A DNA stretch of 64,000 bases from Thalassospira profundimaris (GCF_003326675.1 NZ_JPWF01000010.1:124001-188000), one strand, 5' to 3'. Shown: positions 1 to 9,044, counted from the first letter of the stretch. A program made the numbers and translations. Notes: a model not told the origin generated them from the letters alone.

Positions 1-1
1 G

Positions 2-385
2 GATGTCATTGCATTGATGAAAAACGAACGGCTTGATTTCGTTCAGGTGACCTATAACCCGGTTGACCGCAAGGTGGAGGAATATTTACTGCCGCTTGCC
101 TATGATCGCGGGATTGCGGTGATCGTTAATCGACCGTTCCGGGGCGGCAGCCTGACCCAAAGCCTTGAAGGGGAGCCATTGCCGGAGTTTGCAGCCGAGC
201 TGAAGGTCGATAGTTGGGCGCAGTTGATTTTGAAATATCTGATTGCCCATCCGGCGGTGACCTGTCCGATCCCGGCAACGACCAATCCGGCCCATGCAGC
301 GGAAAATATGCGGGCGGCAACCGGGCAGCTGCCCGATGACAAGATGCGCGAACAGATCGCGGCTGTTATCGGATTACTGGTTTAG
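2..385 (+). CDS. Aldo/keto reductase, C-terminal part (cut by window edge)
   Basis: The frame is open from the first bases of the window, so the 5' part of the gene lies outside it. About 127 residues remain. They match the C-terminal third of aldo/keto reductases: a predicted strand in LDFVQVTYNP, the run GIAVIVNRPFRGG, and the end stretch LIAHPAVTCPIPATTNPAHAAENM, which in this family lines the NADP(H) 2'-phosphate pocket. The family reduces aldehydes and ketones in the cytoplasm. The substrate cannot be told from this fragment. The downstream gene begins about 25 bases after the stop, so the two may be cotranscribed. Confidence 0.8.
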   Translation, partial: DVIALMKNERLDFVQVTYNPVDRKVEEYLLPLAYDRGIAVIVNRPFRGGSLTQSLEGEPLPEFAAELKVDSWAQLILKYLIAHPAVTCPIPATTNPAHAAENMRAATGQLPDDKMREQIAAVIGLLV

Positions 386-409
386 AACGCGGATATGGGG
401 GGCACAGGT

Positions 410-1135
410 ATGAGTGAATGGTGGGATTACGGATTGGCAGACTTTCTGCTGTTTTCGCCGCGTGTCTATTATCGGCTGTTTGAGACCTTGAACAGTGTCT
501 GGTGGATTGCGGTGATTGCTGCCTTTGTTGCGGGGCTTGTTGCTGCCGGAATGGCGATGCGTCACGGCCATCGCGGTAATCGTGTGATCCTTGTGTTGCT
601 TGCGCTGATCTGGGCCTGGTGCGGGTATGGCTTTGTTTGGCAATATTATCAGCCGATAAACTGGGCGGTGGCCTATATCCTGCCGGGCTTTGCGGTCGAG
701 GCCCTGTTGCTTTTGATCTTTGCGGCCCGGCCATTGCCCTTGCGGTTTGGCTGGCGCGGTGATCTGACATCCTATGTCGGGGCCGGGATTATGATTGTCG
801 CACTTGTGGTCTATCCGTTTGTCGGTCTGATCGAAGGGCGCGACTGGATACAGGCGGAACTGTTTGGCAGTGCGGCCGATCCGACCGCACTGGGTACATT
901 GGGATTTGTCCTGATGGCGCGCGGCACATGGCGCTGGTTGCTATTGCCTGTGCCGCTTGTCTGGTGTGGTTTTGCCAGTGCGACCCTTTGGGTGATGGAT
1001 CAACAGGTTGCCTATGTGATGCTGGCCGCAGTTTGGTTGACGATCTTTTCCGGGTGGCTGGACCTTAAGAACGGTGTGACCACCCGCCGCCTGACCGAGG
1101 CCGAACTTGCCCATCCGCCAGCCGCTAGCGACTGA
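410..1135 (+). CDS. Multi-pass membrane protein, DUF6064-like
   Basis: The protein has 241 residues and about seven hydrophobic segments, for example WWIAVIAAFVAGLVAAG, VILVLLALIWAWCGYGF and MIVALVVYPFVGLI. It has no signal peptide other than a start-proximal hydrophilic stretch MSEWWDYGLADFLLFSP. This pattern and the opening WxxYxLxDFLLFSPR resemble the DUF6064 family of unknown function; that assignment is from memory of the family. I chose ATG 410 over ATG 395 because GGGGGG lies seven bases before it. The 3' end overlaps the convergent LysE-type gene by 11 bases. No function can be given beyond an inner-membrane location. Confidence 0.7.
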   Translation: MSEWWDYGLADFLLFSPRVYYRLFETLNSVWWIAVIAAFVAGLVAAGMAMRHGHRGNRVILVLLALIWAWCGYGFVWQYYQPINWAVAYILPGFAVEALLLLIFAARPLPLRFGWRGDLTSYVGAGIMIVALVVYPFVGLIEGRDWIQAELFGSAADPTALGTLGFVLMARGTWRWLLLPVPLVWCGFASATLWVMDQQVAYVMLAAVWLTIFSGWLDLKNGVTTRRLTEAELAHPPAASD

Positions 1136-1781
1136 ACAAAAGCCTGATGCCGACAATGGCAAAAAACACACCAAGGACTGCGTTGATCCAGTTTGCCGCC
1201 CGGCGATAAAGCGATATGGCCGGTGCGGTCGAAAAGGCCGTGGCATAAAGCAGATGGATGCTGGTCGACAAAATGCCGCAGCCAATCACAATCGCCGCCC
1301 CCACCCACATCGGTGCACCGTCATGGAAGCCGATGGAAATGATCGCAATCCAGGTCAGGATGGCCTTGGGATTGGTCAAGTGAAGTGCCAGCCCGCGCAG
1401 GTAATAGCCGCGCCCGGAAATCTGTTGTTCGGATTCTGCCGCGGTCCGAATATCGGATGCCGGTGCCTTGCGAAACGCGGTCCGAAACGCCCGATACGAC
1501 ATCCAAAGCAAATACAACCCGCCAATGATGCGAATGGCCGTCATGGCATCGGCATAGGCGGCCAGAAGGGCAGATAATCCGGTCAGGGTCAAAAGTCCGA
1601 TGGAAAAAGACCCTGTACCAATGCCAAGGGCAAAGCGTTGCCCGGCAAAGCGCCCCCGATCAAGGGAAACGCCCATCAGTCCCAACAGGGCAGGGCCGGG
1701 GCTGATCAACCCGACCAGAAGGGCAGCATAGGACAGCAAAATACCGGGAAGATATATCCCGATTTCGGTAAAGGATGGCAT
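1125..1781 (-). CDS. LysE/RhtB-family amino acid exporter
   Basis: This is a 218-residue inner-membrane protein with about six hydrophobic segments. The first contains SPGPALLGLMGVSLDRGRFAG, the hallmark N-terminal motif of the LysE/RhtB superfamily (proton-driven export of amino acids or derivatives). LTNPKAILTW in the fourth segment is the second conserved motif. Length is normal for the family (about 205-220 residues). The gene is transcribed alone: a factor-independent terminator of the lsr operon lies upstream at 1847-1875, and a convergent membrane-protein gene lies downstream. The exported compound cannot be predicted from sequence. Confidence 0.88.
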   Translation of the reverse strand: MPSFTEIGIYLPGILLSYAALLVGLISPGPALLGLMGVSLDRGRFAGQRFALGIGTGSFSIGLLTLTGLSALLAAYADAMTAIRIIGGLYLLWMSYRAFRTAFRKAPASDIRTAAESEQQISGRGYYLRGLALHLTNPKAILTWIAIISIGFHDGAPMWVGAAIVIGCGILSTSIHLLYATAFSTAPAISLYRRAANWINAVLGVFFAIVGIRLLFSR

Positions 1782-1846
1782 GGGGCGGTTTCCTTATATG
1801 GTGGCGTAAAAACTGTACGCCGGAGATACCCCGGTGTCGAGCAGCC

Positions 1847-1875
1847 AAAAAAGAACCCCTGCAAATGACAGGGGT
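1847..1875 (-). terminator. Factor-independent terminator ending the leftward lsr operon
   Basis: On the minus strand ACCCCTG and CAGGGGT form a perfect 7-bp stem with a 7-base loop, followed after two bases by TTTTTT. It lies 65 bases beyond the aldolase stop, between that gene and the lysE-type gene, and so isolates the two transcription units. Confidence 0.8.
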
Positions 1876-1939
1876 CGAGGTGGTTTGCAGTCGTTCCGGC
1901 CCCAAGTGGGGGAGTGAGAGGCATTGGAACAACAGGGAG

Positions 1940-3187
1940 TTATTTCTTCTGGAGTTTCGCCTGTTCAAGCGACCAGTATTCCATGTCAAACAGATCAGCT
2001 TCGTTGATCGGCTGGAAGGTGCCGACTTCTTCGGCAGCATTGATGATGCGTGCGGTCTGTTCGCCAAGATCACCGGCAATACGTGCCGCCTTGTCATTGG
2101 CACCAAGCCCGATAAGGCCGACACCCTTGACCAGAACCATGCGCGGCCATGCATCAAGCATGACTTTCGTTTCACTGGCATTCGGGGCATTGCGTTCGAA
2201 ATAGGCGGTGTAACGGTTTTTGAAATCGGCCAGTGCGGCGGCGATGTCATCAACACTGGCACCCGCGCCAATGATCAGCGGGAACGGCTTTATGCGGATC
2301 ACGTGATCCGGCGTTGCGGTGCCGCGCACAGCAATGGTTTCAAGATCGCCATTTTCAAGGTAGCGGCGGATTGATGGTGTGCTGCGGAAATCAAGGGCAA
2401 GTCCACCGGCAAACGGCGAGTTGTCAGCGCGAAGGACGGTTTCAACATTCGCCGCCAGTGCCGGGTCAATGTCACGATCCGAGCTTTCCGGGCCGGGTAG
2501 GGCGATACCCTTGGCGGCCAGATAGTTTTCGGCATCGGTGACGAAATCGATCATGCGGTCATAGGATTGCTTGGCAGTATTGCCAAAGGTGAACAGGCCA
2601 TGGTTCTTAAGCCACAGACCTTCGCAATTCGGGAACTGGTCAAACAGATCAGCACCGGCAATCGACAAATCATAGCCCGGCATGACATAGGGCAGGAATG
2701 CAAGGCGATCACCATAGATTTCCCGCATGATTTCTTCGGAATGGTCCTGGTTGGCAAGCGCGAGGACGGCCGTGGAATGGGTGTGGTCGACGAAATCAAA
2801 CGGAAGATAGGCATGCAGCAATGCTTCGACCGACGGGTTCGGGGCGGACGGATCAAGCAGGTTGCTGCGCAGAAGGGCGACCATTTCCGGATCGGAAAGC
2901 TTTTTGCCTTTGCGTGCGGCATGAAGCGGGGCGAGCTTCACCGCAGGCAAACCGGGGGCTTCGATGGTTTCAAGGTCCCAGCCGCTGCCTTTAACATGCA
3001 TGATGGCTTCGCCGTCGGTATCGGTAACCTTGACCGATGTATTGCCACCGCCATGCAGAACAAGGTCGGCGACCTGACCGATGATGCGCGAGGTGTAAAC
3101 GCGCAGGCCAAGGGCCTCGGGCTGACCGGCTTCGCGGGCTTCGTTGGCATAGCGCGCGGCATCGTTATCGTTCCAAAGGTTTTCCAT
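1940..3187 (-). CDS. Class II aldolase, stand-alone; takes the place of lsrF
   Basis: This 415-residue cytoplasmic enzyme resembles the aldolase half of the bifunctional class II aldolase/short-chain dehydrogenase proteins that include rhamnulose-1-phosphate aldolases. HGGGNTSVK near residue 46 is the phosphate-binding loop. HTHSTAVLA (near 135) and the NHG of LKNHGLFTFG supply the metal-binding histidines. The chain stops where the dehydrogenase half would begin; no Rossmann GxGxxG segment or remnant follows. It is the last gene of lsrACDB, where enteric operons carry lsrF. Inference: it acts on phospho-AI-2 or a product of it, or on another sugar phosphate brought in by the same transporter. 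Simple retro-aldol chemistry does not obviously fit the LsrG product, so the substrate is open. Start is ATG 3187, with GGA eight bases upstream. Confidence 0.85.
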   Translation of the reverse strand: MENLWNDNDAARYANEAREAGQPEALGLRVYTSRIIGQVADLVLHGGGNTSVKVTDTDGEAIMHVKGSGWDLETIEAPGLPAVKLAPLHAARKGKKLSDPEMVALLRSNLLDPSAPNPSVEALLHAYLPFDFVDHTHSTAVLALANQDHSEEIMREIYGDRLAFLPYVMPGYDLSIAGADLFDQFPNCEGLWLKNHGLFTFGNTAKQSYDRMIDFVTDAENYLAAKGIALPGPESSDRDIDPALAANVETVLRADNSPFAGGLALDFRSTPSIRRYLENGDLETIAVRGTATPDHVIRIKPFPLIIGAGASVDDIAAALADFKNRYTAYFERNAPNASETKVMLDAWPRMVLVKGVGLIGLGANDKAARIAGDLGEQTARIINAAEEVGTFQPINEADLFDMEYWSLEQAKLQKK

Positions 3188-3227
3188 CAAAAATTCCGTA
3201 GCTTTAAAAATAATGACTAAACAAATC

Positions 3228-3261
3228 CGGGTACGGCAAACCCCCAGGACTGCCGTACCCG
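3228..3261 (-). other. Intercistronic stem-loop between lsrB and the aldolase
   Basis: CGGGTACGGCA (3228-3238) and TGCCGTACCCG (3251-3261) form a perfect 11-bp stem with a 12-base loop. No T-run follows on the minus strand, so it is unlikely to be a full terminator. Position just after a periplasmic binding-protein gene is typical of hairpins that protect the upstream mRNA and raise binding-protein yield over downstream genes. That role is inferred. Confidence 0.65.
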
Positions 3262-3273
3262 TTGCGCCAAAGA

Positions 3274-4299
3274 TCAGAAATCGAAGTTGTCGATATTGTC
3301 TTTGGTGAAGACGGTACGCTGCGGCAGCAGGATGATGCCGTTGCCGTCAGCTTCGTAGTCGTAGCCCTGAACGCTGTTCGGGGAAACTTCGACGGTGCCA
3401 ACACCCGGAATGTCAAGCTTGTCGCCAACATTCATCGGGCCGTTATCAAGAACATGGTTGGCAACAAAGACCGAGATTTTACCCTGTTCGGTGACGTCCC
3501 AAAGACCGAAACGCTCGACAGTGCCGCGTTTGACATAAGGACGCATGACGTTCGGGGTCGAGAAGCCGACAATGGTAACCTTGCCAGCGCGATCAAGGTT
3601 TTCAGCCGCCTGTGCAGATGCCGGAAGGGCATTGGCATCCGGTGCGATGATTGCATCAAGATCCGGATAGGCTTTCAGGATGCTTTCAGCAGTCTGAAGG
3701 GATTTCTGTGCATCGTTATAGCCGTACTGGGTGGTGACGATTTCCCAGCCCGGATGTTCAGCAGCAATTTTCGCCTTGGCGGCATTGGCCCAGGCATTCT
3801 GGTCGGTCACGGTCGGGCTGGAATAGAAGAAGGCAACCTTGGCCTTTTCCTTTTTCACGCCGTCATTTGCCATATCAACAAGAAGACCGCCGAGCTGTTC
3901 CGGGGTGCCCTGGTTGACATAGTAGGAACGGCATTCCGGCTTCACGTCACTGTCCCAGGTCATGACCAGAACGTCGCGCTTCATGGCGCGCTGCAGGGCC
4001 GGGCACAGACCGTCCGGGGAAACAGACGACAAAATGATTGAGTTGTAACCCTGGTTCACGAAGTTGTTCACGAACTGGACCTGACCGGAAACGCTTGGTT
4101 CGGTCGGGCCGTCATAGGTCACATCGATGCCCAGTTCCTTGCCGGCTGTGGTTGCGCCGTTGCCGCCACTGGTAAAGAAGCCAACACCGACAAGTTTCGG
4201 AATGAAGGCGATCTGGTTTTCGGCAAATGCCGGTGCTGCTGCCAGAAGCGAGCCGGCAAAGGCTGCTGCGGTCATCAGTTTAAGCGTTCTTCCTGACAT
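3274..4299 (-). CDS. lsrB: AI-2 periplasmic binding protein LsrB
   Basis: This 341-residue protein has a signal peptide ending near APAFA-EN (residues 1-26). The mature protein follows enteric LsrB almost residue for residue as I recall it, including [18 protein letters not shown] and the C-terminal [17 protein letters not shown]. Counting from the start, the residues reported to contact AI-2 in Salmonella LsrB all fall at the same numbers: Lys35, Asp116, Asp166, Gln167, Pro220 and Ala222. This makes AI-2 the expected ligand rather than rhamnose or ribose. It delivers the ligand to the LsrC-LsrD-LsrA importer encoded just upstream. A stem-loop follows the gene and probably stabilises its mRNA. 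Confidence 0.96.
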   Translation of the reverse strand: MSGRTLKLMTAAAFAGSLLAAAPAFAENQIAFIPKLVGVGFFTSGGNGATTAGKELGIDVTYDGPTEPSVSGQVQFVNNFVNQGYNSIILSSVSPDGLCPALQRAMKRDVLVMTWDSDVKPECRSYYVNQGTPEQLGGLLVDMANDGVKKEKAKVAFFYSSPTVTDQNAWANAAKAKIAAEHPGWEIVTTQYGYNDAQKSLQTAESILKAYPDLDAIIAPDANALPASAQAAENLDRAGKVTIVGFSTPNVMRPYVKRGTVERFGLWDVTEQGKISVFVANHVLDNGPMNVGDKLDIPGVGTVEVSPNSVQGYDYEADGNGIILLPQRTVFTKDNIDNFDF

Positions 4300-4310
4300 T
4301 TCTTTCCTCC

Positions 4311-5312
4311 TTATGATGCTGCGCGTTTTCGGTTCGTCGCCATTATTCGCGCAGCGACAAAATCGGCCAGCACTGCGCTTCCATGGCGCAATGCGACCGC
4401 AACCACCAGCAACGCACCGGAGAGCGCGCTGGAAATCTGACTTGGGACACCGCTCATTTGCAGGCCCTGCTGCAAATAGCCGATGACAAGGGTGGCCAGA
4501 AGGGTGCCGATGATCGAACCCTGACCGCCATAAATGGATGCACCACCAAGGACCGCTGCGGTAATCGCAGGCAGCAATGTCGCGGTGCCAAGGTCCACAC
4601 GTGCCGATCCGAAATAGGATGACAGAACAAGACCGGCAATCGCGGCAAACACGCCGGTCATGACATAAGTGATGGTTTGAATGGTTTTGATCGGAAGGCC
4701 GCTATAGCGTGCTGCATGTTCGCTTAGTCCGCACATAAAGACCGACCGGCCAAAGCGCGAATAATGCAAAACAATAAACAGGATTACCGCTTCGACCAGC
4801 AGGACCAGGAACGGTGCGGGCAAACCACCCAGTTCGAAATAGGCAAAGGACGTGAAGGCATCGGGGAAGTTGCCAATCCCCTCATAACCGCTTGCCCCGA
4901 CAACACCCGAAAGCACGGTTGCCGCGCCGCCAAACAGATACAGGCTGCCCAGTGTTACGACGAGTGGCTGAATGCGCGATACATGAATGACGGTGGCGTT
5001 AAACAGACCCGCCGCCGCACCCGCCGCAAGAGATGCCAGAATGGATACCGGCAGCGGCATGCCAAAGAAGTTGGCAATGCCAAAGACAATGGCACAAAGA
5101 CCAACCGCAGAAGCAAATGACACATCAATGCCGCCCGCGATGATCACGATGGTCAGGGGCAGGGCAACGATACCGATCTGGGCAAAGTCACTGGTGCTGT
5201 AAAGCAGGTTCGACAGATTAAGGAAGCGCGGATTGATCATGCCAAAGATCGCAAATTCGGCAATCAGCATGGCCAGAAGGGCAGTTTCCCAACGCAGAAG
5301 ATAACGTTTCAT
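4311..5312 (-). CDS. lsrD: AI-2 ABC transporter permease LsrD
   Basis: This 333-residue inner-membrane permease belongs to the branched RbsC/LsrC/LsrD family, with eight to ten hydrophobic segments. [17 protein letters not shown] in the second to third segment and [18 protein letters not shown] near the C-terminus are the family signatures; the latter includes the loop that meets the ATPase. The start codon shares one base with the lsrC stop (TAATG), so the two permease subunits are translationally coupled. It probably forms a heterodimer with LsrC. Gene order lsrA-C-D-B is that of enteric lsr operons. Confidence 0.93.
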   Translation of the reverse strand: MKRYLLRWETALLAMLIAEFAIFGMINPRFLNLSNLLYSTSDFAQIGIVALPLTIVIIAGGIDVSFASAVGLCAIVFGIANFFGMPLPVSILASLAAGAAAGLFNATVIHVSRIQPLVVTLGSLYLFGGAATVLSGVVGASGYEGIGNFPDAFTSFAYFELGGLPAPFLVLLVEAVILFIVLHYSRFGRSVFMCGLSEHAARYSGLPIKTIQTITYVMTGVFAAIAGLVLSSYFGSARVDLGTATLLPAITAAVLGGASIYGGQGSIIGTLLATLVIGYLQQGLQMSGVPSQISSALSGALLVVAVALRHGSAVLADFVAARIMATNRKRAAS

Positions 5313-6361
5313 TATTCACCTGCCTCCTGGGTGCGGGACTTGGACATGGTTTCGGAATTGGTTGGTGCCGATGGAGCGGGGGTGTTGTGGTGATGCACCG
5401 CATAGCGTTTTGCGCGGATGGCACGATCAACGGCCATGCGCACACGACCATCAAGCAACAGCACCAAAAGCAACACCGCACCGGCAATGAAATCGTTCCA
5501 GAAGGCAGGGATTTTCAGGAAAACCAGCGCACTGTCGATCGAGGTCAGGAAAATGACGCCGACAAAAATGCCCGGAACCGTGCCGCTGCCACCCAAAAGA
5601 CTGACACCGCCAAGAACGTTTGCTGCAATCGCTTTAAGTTCCAGTCCGTTACCGGCCTGATTGGGGATAAAGCCGATCTGTGCGGCAAAGATCATGCCCG
5701 CGATTGCGGCCAATACACCGGCGGCAACAAAGGCCGCGATCTGCACCAGTTTAACCGGAATGCCAAGATGGCGGGCAGCTTCGCGGTTATCGCCGACCGC
5801 ATAGAAATAACGCCCAAAGCGGGTCTGGCGGACAAGCAGGCCGACCACGATCAGGGATGCAATGACAATGACAGTCAGGACCGAGAAACCAACAGCACCA
5901 TTATCGGCCAATGCCTTAAGCGACAGGGGAAGTTCTTCGATCCAGTTGCCGCCGGTCAAAATCAGCATCACGCCACGAAACAGGCCAAGGGTGCCAAGGG
6001 TGGCAATGATCGACGGCACATTTAGCATGGTCACCAACAGGCCGTTGATCAGCCCGGCAACCGCCCCGGTCAAAAGGCAGGCCGCAATCGCAAGGCCAAG
6101 GCTGTGCCCGTCATTAAGCATCATGCCAAGCACCACGGCACTTAGTCCCAGTACCGAACCGCTTGAAACATCAATGTTGCGGGTCAGGATCACCAGCATG
6201 GTGCCCAGTGCCACCGACATCAGAACAAGGCTGTTGGACATGACAACCGATGCGGTTGACAACGACAGATATCCCGGCGCCGCTGCCCCGATCAGAAGAA
6301 AGGCAAGAATGGTGACAGCACACAGGGTCGCCACGCGATTACGTGCGAAGAAGTCAAGCAT
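5312..6361 (-). CDS. lsrC: AI-2 ABC transporter permease LsrC
   Basis: This 349-residue permease has family motifs RNIDVSSGSVLGLSAVVLG (third segment) and GGVSLLGGSGTVPGIFVG (ATPase-contact loop). I placed the start at ATG 6361 (MLDFFARNR), which overlaps the lsrA stop by eight bases. The longer open frame reaching to 6475 would run 114 bases into lsrA and begins with non-membrane sequence. The C-terminus carries a proline-rich tail of about 35 residues after the last membrane segment, longer than in enteric LsrC by my recollection. It works with LsrD as the import channel. Confidence 0.92.
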   Translation of the reverse strand: MLDFFARNRVATLCAVTILAFLLIGAAAPGYLSLSTASVVMSNSLVLMSVALGTMLVILTRNIDVSSGSVLGLSAVVLGMMLNDGHSLGLAIAACLLTGAVAGLINGLLVTMLNVPSIIATLGTLGLFRGVMLILTGGNWIEELPLSLKALADNGAVGFSVLTVIVIASLIVVGLLVRQTRFGRYFYAVGDNREAARHLGIPVKLVQIAAFVAAGVLAAIAGMIFAAQIGFIPNQAGNGLELKAIAANVLGGVSLLGGSGTVPGIFVGVIFLTSIDSALVFLKIPAFWNDFIAGAVLLLVLLLDGRVRMAVDRAIRAKRYAVHHHNTPAPSAPTNSETMSKSRTQEAGE

Positions 6362-7859
6362 GTGAGTGGCTCCCGGACTCGAAGGCAAGATGGGCAACGG
6401 CGTCAACCGTAACGGCGTCACGTTCCAGCGCGCCGCATTGCAGGCCATGCGCCATGACGACAACCCGGTCGGCAAGTTGTTCTATCTCGTCAAAGTCAGA
6501 CGAAATCAGAACCACGCCCAGTCCCTTGGCAGCCAGTTCACGAATAAGACGGTAAATGTCGTTGCGTGCGGCAACGTCAACCCCGCGGGTCGGCTCATCA
6601 AGGATCAGAACCCGCGGATCGGCGGCAAGGCATTTGGCCAAAAGCACTTTTTGCTGGTTGCCGCCTGACAGGCGACCCGCTTGCTGGCCTTCGCCCTCGC
6701 ACTTGATGCCAAGGCTTTGACGGAACGCATCAAAGGCCGATGTCTCGTCCTTGCGTTTCGGGAAGAAACCAAGGCGATGCATGGTGTAGCCCGACATGTT
6801 CCATGCAAGGGATGCTTCAAGGAACAGGCCGTTCTGCTGACGGTCTTCGGGAAGGTAAACCAGACCGGCATCAACGCAATCACGCGGGGAGCGTTTGGTA
6901 AGCGGCGTGCCCAGAAGATTAAGGTTGCCGCTGCGGGCCGGGCGCAAACCAAACAGGGTTTCGGCCAGTTCGGAACGACCCGCGCCAACCACGCCCGCCA
7001 GACCGACAATCTCGCCGGCACGGACATTAAAGGAAATGTCGCGGAATCCTTCGCCGCTGAAACGGTCGATTTCAAGAACCACGTCGCGGGTGCTGAAATC
7101 AATGTCGGTTTCCGCACGTGCAACCGGCTGGGCCGATTGGACGGTTTTGGTCATGGCTTCGACGATTTGATTGTCGTCATAATCGGAAAGCGGACCGGAA
7201 AGGACAATTGCACCATCGCGCAGGACGCTGATCACGCTGCAAATTTCGCGGATTTCGCGCAGCTTGTGCGAAATAAAGAAGATGCCAACACCCTGTGCCT
7301 TAAGCTGACGGACGCGATCAAACAGGGCGTTTGCCTCGTGCGGGGTCAGGGCGGATGTCGGTTCGTCAAGGATCAGCACGCTGGCCTTGCGAATAAGCCC
7401 GCGCATGATTTCGACAATCTGGCGGTCGGCAATTTCAAGGGTGGCGGCCTGCGCATCAAGATCAAGCGAAACCGCAAGATCGCGCAGCAGGGCTTCGGCC
7501 TCGGCGCGAAGGGCGCGCGGCTTGGCTTTCAGGCCAAGGCAGATATTTTCAAGAACGGACTGGTTCGGAAGAATATGTGCTTCCTGCGGGACCAGATACA
7601 GACCAAGGGACTGGGCCGCCGATGGAGATGCGGTTCCCAGAGTCTGTTCGTTGATTTCAACGGTTCCCTGATTGGCATCGACCAGACCGGCAATCGTTTT
7701 CATCAAGGTAGATTTGCCCGCACCGTTCCCGCCCAGAAGGGCATGAACCTGTCCGGCAAGCAATTCGATATTGATCCCCTTAAGAACCGGTGTGCCGCCA
7801 TAGGATTTCCATATGTCGGCAACGCGGACCGCGATCCGGGGTGTTGTATTCTGTTCCAT
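6354..7859 (-). CDS. lsrA: AI-2 ABC transporter ATP-binding protein LsrA
   Basis: This is a tandem ATPase of 501 residues. The first domain has Walker A GGNGAGKST (residues 43-51), a degenerate signature around IADRQIVEIMRG, and Walker B VLILDEPTSAL. The second has a diverged Walker A GVVGAGRSE, a canonical signature LSGGNQQKVLLAKCL and Walker B VLILDEPTRGVD. One intact and one degenerate site is normal for sugar-type double ATPases (RbsA, XylG, LsrA). It is the first gene of the leftward operon. ATG 7859 is preferred over ATG 7877, which has no ribosome-binding sequence; a GGCTCC AGG-type match lies 9 bases before 7859. Confidence 0.94.
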   Translation of the reverse strand: MEQNTTPRIAVRVADIWKSYGGTPVLKGINIELLAGQVHALLGGNGAGKSTLMKTIAGLVDANQGTVEINEQTLGTASPSAAQSLGLYLVPQEAHILPNQSVLENICLGLKAKPRALRAEAEALLRDLAVSLDLDAQAATLEIADRQIVEIMRGLIRKASVLILDEPTSALTPHEANALFDRVRQLKAQGVGIFFISHKLREIREICSVISVLRDGAIVLSGPLSDYDDNQIVEAMTKTVQSAQPVARAETDIDFSTRDVVLEIDRFSGEGFRDISFNVRAGEIVGLAGVVGAGRSELAETLFGLRPARSGNLNLLGTPLTKRSPRDCVDAGLVYLPEDRQQNGLFLEASLAWNMSGYTMHRLGFFPKRKDETSAFDAFRQSLGIKCEGEGQQAGRLSGGNQQKVLLAKCLAADPRVLILDEPTRGVDVAARNDIYRLIRELAAKGLGVVLISSDFDEIEQLADRVVVMAHGLQCGALERDAVTVDAVAHLAFESGSHSHA

Positions 7860-8096
7860 CCCTAGGAGCCTGTTCATTTGTTTTTATGAGAAACATTTGA
7901 TCACATGATTCCAAATCCGTCAATAACCATGATTTTCGAATGAAGATCATTATTTTTGGCTATATATGGCAATATTTCTGCTGCATTGCAGTATATGGCA
8001 CTGCAATTTTATGGTGTGCGCGGACCTGTTGACGTGATCATTTGTTTCATAGATAATCAAATGAACAGCGATACAGAAAATTCAGGGACTGGAAAT
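7860..8096. promoter_or_regulatory. Divergent lsrA / lsrR promoter region with inverted-repeat operator candidates
   Basis: The 237-base AT-rich gap separates two divergent units. An 11-bp element occurs twice in opposite orientation: CTGTTCATTTG at 7870-7880 and CAAATGAACAG at 8058-8068. The right element is also half of a local inverted repeat, TCATTTG (8038-8044) and CAAATGA (8058-8064), whose half-sites are 20 bases apart, two helical turns. A second related pair is AAACATTTGATCAC (7891-7904) and the complement of GTGATCATTTGTTT (8034-8047), identical at 12 of 14 positions. This layout fits binding of the tetrameric SorC-family repressor LsrR at both promoters with possible looping. The repeats are seen directly; the binding is inferred. 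Confidence 0.6.
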
Positions 8097-9041
8097 ATGG
8101 CGTCGGATGCAAACGACTGGAGTTATGCGGATGCGGAGGAGGAAACTCTAACCCGTATTGCGTGGTACTACTATAACGATGGCATGACCCAGGGTGAGAT
8201 CGGCGACAAGCTTGGTCTGTCGCGGATCAAGGTTTCCCGTCTGCTTGAAAGCGGACGTCGTACCGGCATCATTCAGGTGCGCATCAATTCCCGTTATCAG
8301 GGATGCCTTGAACACGAACAGCGTCTTCAGGATGCCTGGGGCCTGCGCGAAGTGCGGGTTGTTCCCAATCTGGAAAATGGCGATCTGAACGAACGTCTTG
8401 GCCAGGCGGCTGCGCAATTTCTGATGCAGCGTTTGGGCAATGATGACCTGCTTGCCGTGGGTTGGGGTGCAACAGTAAGCCACACCATCCAGCGTATTGG
8501 TCATATGGCCAATGAACGCAATGTGTCGCTGGTCAGTCTTACCGGCGGGGTTGCGACCTATGTCGATGGTATGCGCACGGCCAACTGGGGTAGCAGCGTT
8601 CATCTTTTGCCGGCCCCGCTTGTTGTTTCCGAGGATGCGGTCGCGACCGCCCTTATGGGCGAGCCGGGCATTTCCAATGTTCTCGAAATGGCGATGAATG
8701 CGGCCTATCAGCTTGTCGGTATTGGTGAACTTAATAACGAGTCGACCGTTGTGCGCAGCGGATATGTCACCCCGGCCGAGGTCGAGCCCCTGCGTCGCAA
8801 GGGCGCGGTTGGGGATATCTTGTGCCAATTCTTTGATGACAATGGCGATGTACTTGATCTGTCGCTGCATCAGCGCGTGATCGGTGCGCGTCTCGAATCC
8901 CTGAATAAATCAAAGAATGTCATCGCTGCCGCGGGTGGTGACAGCAAGGTGCGCGCGATCCGGGCCGCACTTAAAGGAAAATATGTCGACATCCTGATTA
9001 CGGATGAAAAAACGGCAGAAAAATTGTTGGAGGAAGTCTAG
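8097..9041 (+). CDS. lsrR: LsrR, SorC-family repressor responding to phospho-AI-2
   Basis: This 314-residue cytoplasmic regulator has an N-terminal helix-turn-helix (ARIAWYYYNDGMTQ-type segment, then GDKLGLSRIKVSRLLE, about residues 20-55) and a sugar-binding domain with LVSLTGGVATY, RKGAVGDILCQFFD and VIAAAGGDSKVRAIRAALKG. The length matches enteric LsrR (317). In the known system phospho-AI-2 made by LsrK releases LsrR from the lsr promoters. I chose ATG 8097 because AGGGA lies eight bases upstream and the length then fits. The frame is open to 7956, but earlier starts lack ribosome-binding sites and run into the operator region. lsrK follows after three bases. Confidence 0.93.
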   Translation: MASDANDWSYADAEEETLTRIAWYYYNDGMTQGEIGDKLGLSRIKVSRLLESGRRTGIIQVRINSRYQGCLEHEQRLQDAWGLREVRVVPNLENGDLNERLGQAAAQFLMQRLGNDDLLAVGWGATVSHTIQRIGHMANERNVSLVSLTGGVATYVDGMRTANWGSSVHLLPAPLVVSEDAVATALMGEPGISNVLEMAMNAAYQLVGIGELNNESTVVRSGYVTPAEVEPLRRKGAVGDILCQFFDDNGDVLDLSLHQRVIGARLESLNKSKNVIAAAGGDSKVRAIRAALKGKYVDILITDEKTAEKLLEEV

Positions 9042-9044
9042 GGA

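Noticed and set aside
1940-3187. Calling the aldolase gene rhaD (rhamnulose-1-phosphate aldolase)
   Set aside because: No rhamnose isomerase, kinase or mutarotase is nearby, and the dehydrogenase half found in the rhamnose enzymes is absent, so the specific symbol is not supported.
2567-3220. A 217-residue plus-strand frame opposite the class II aldolase
   Set aside because: Shadow of the aldolase; the aldolase has clear family motifs.
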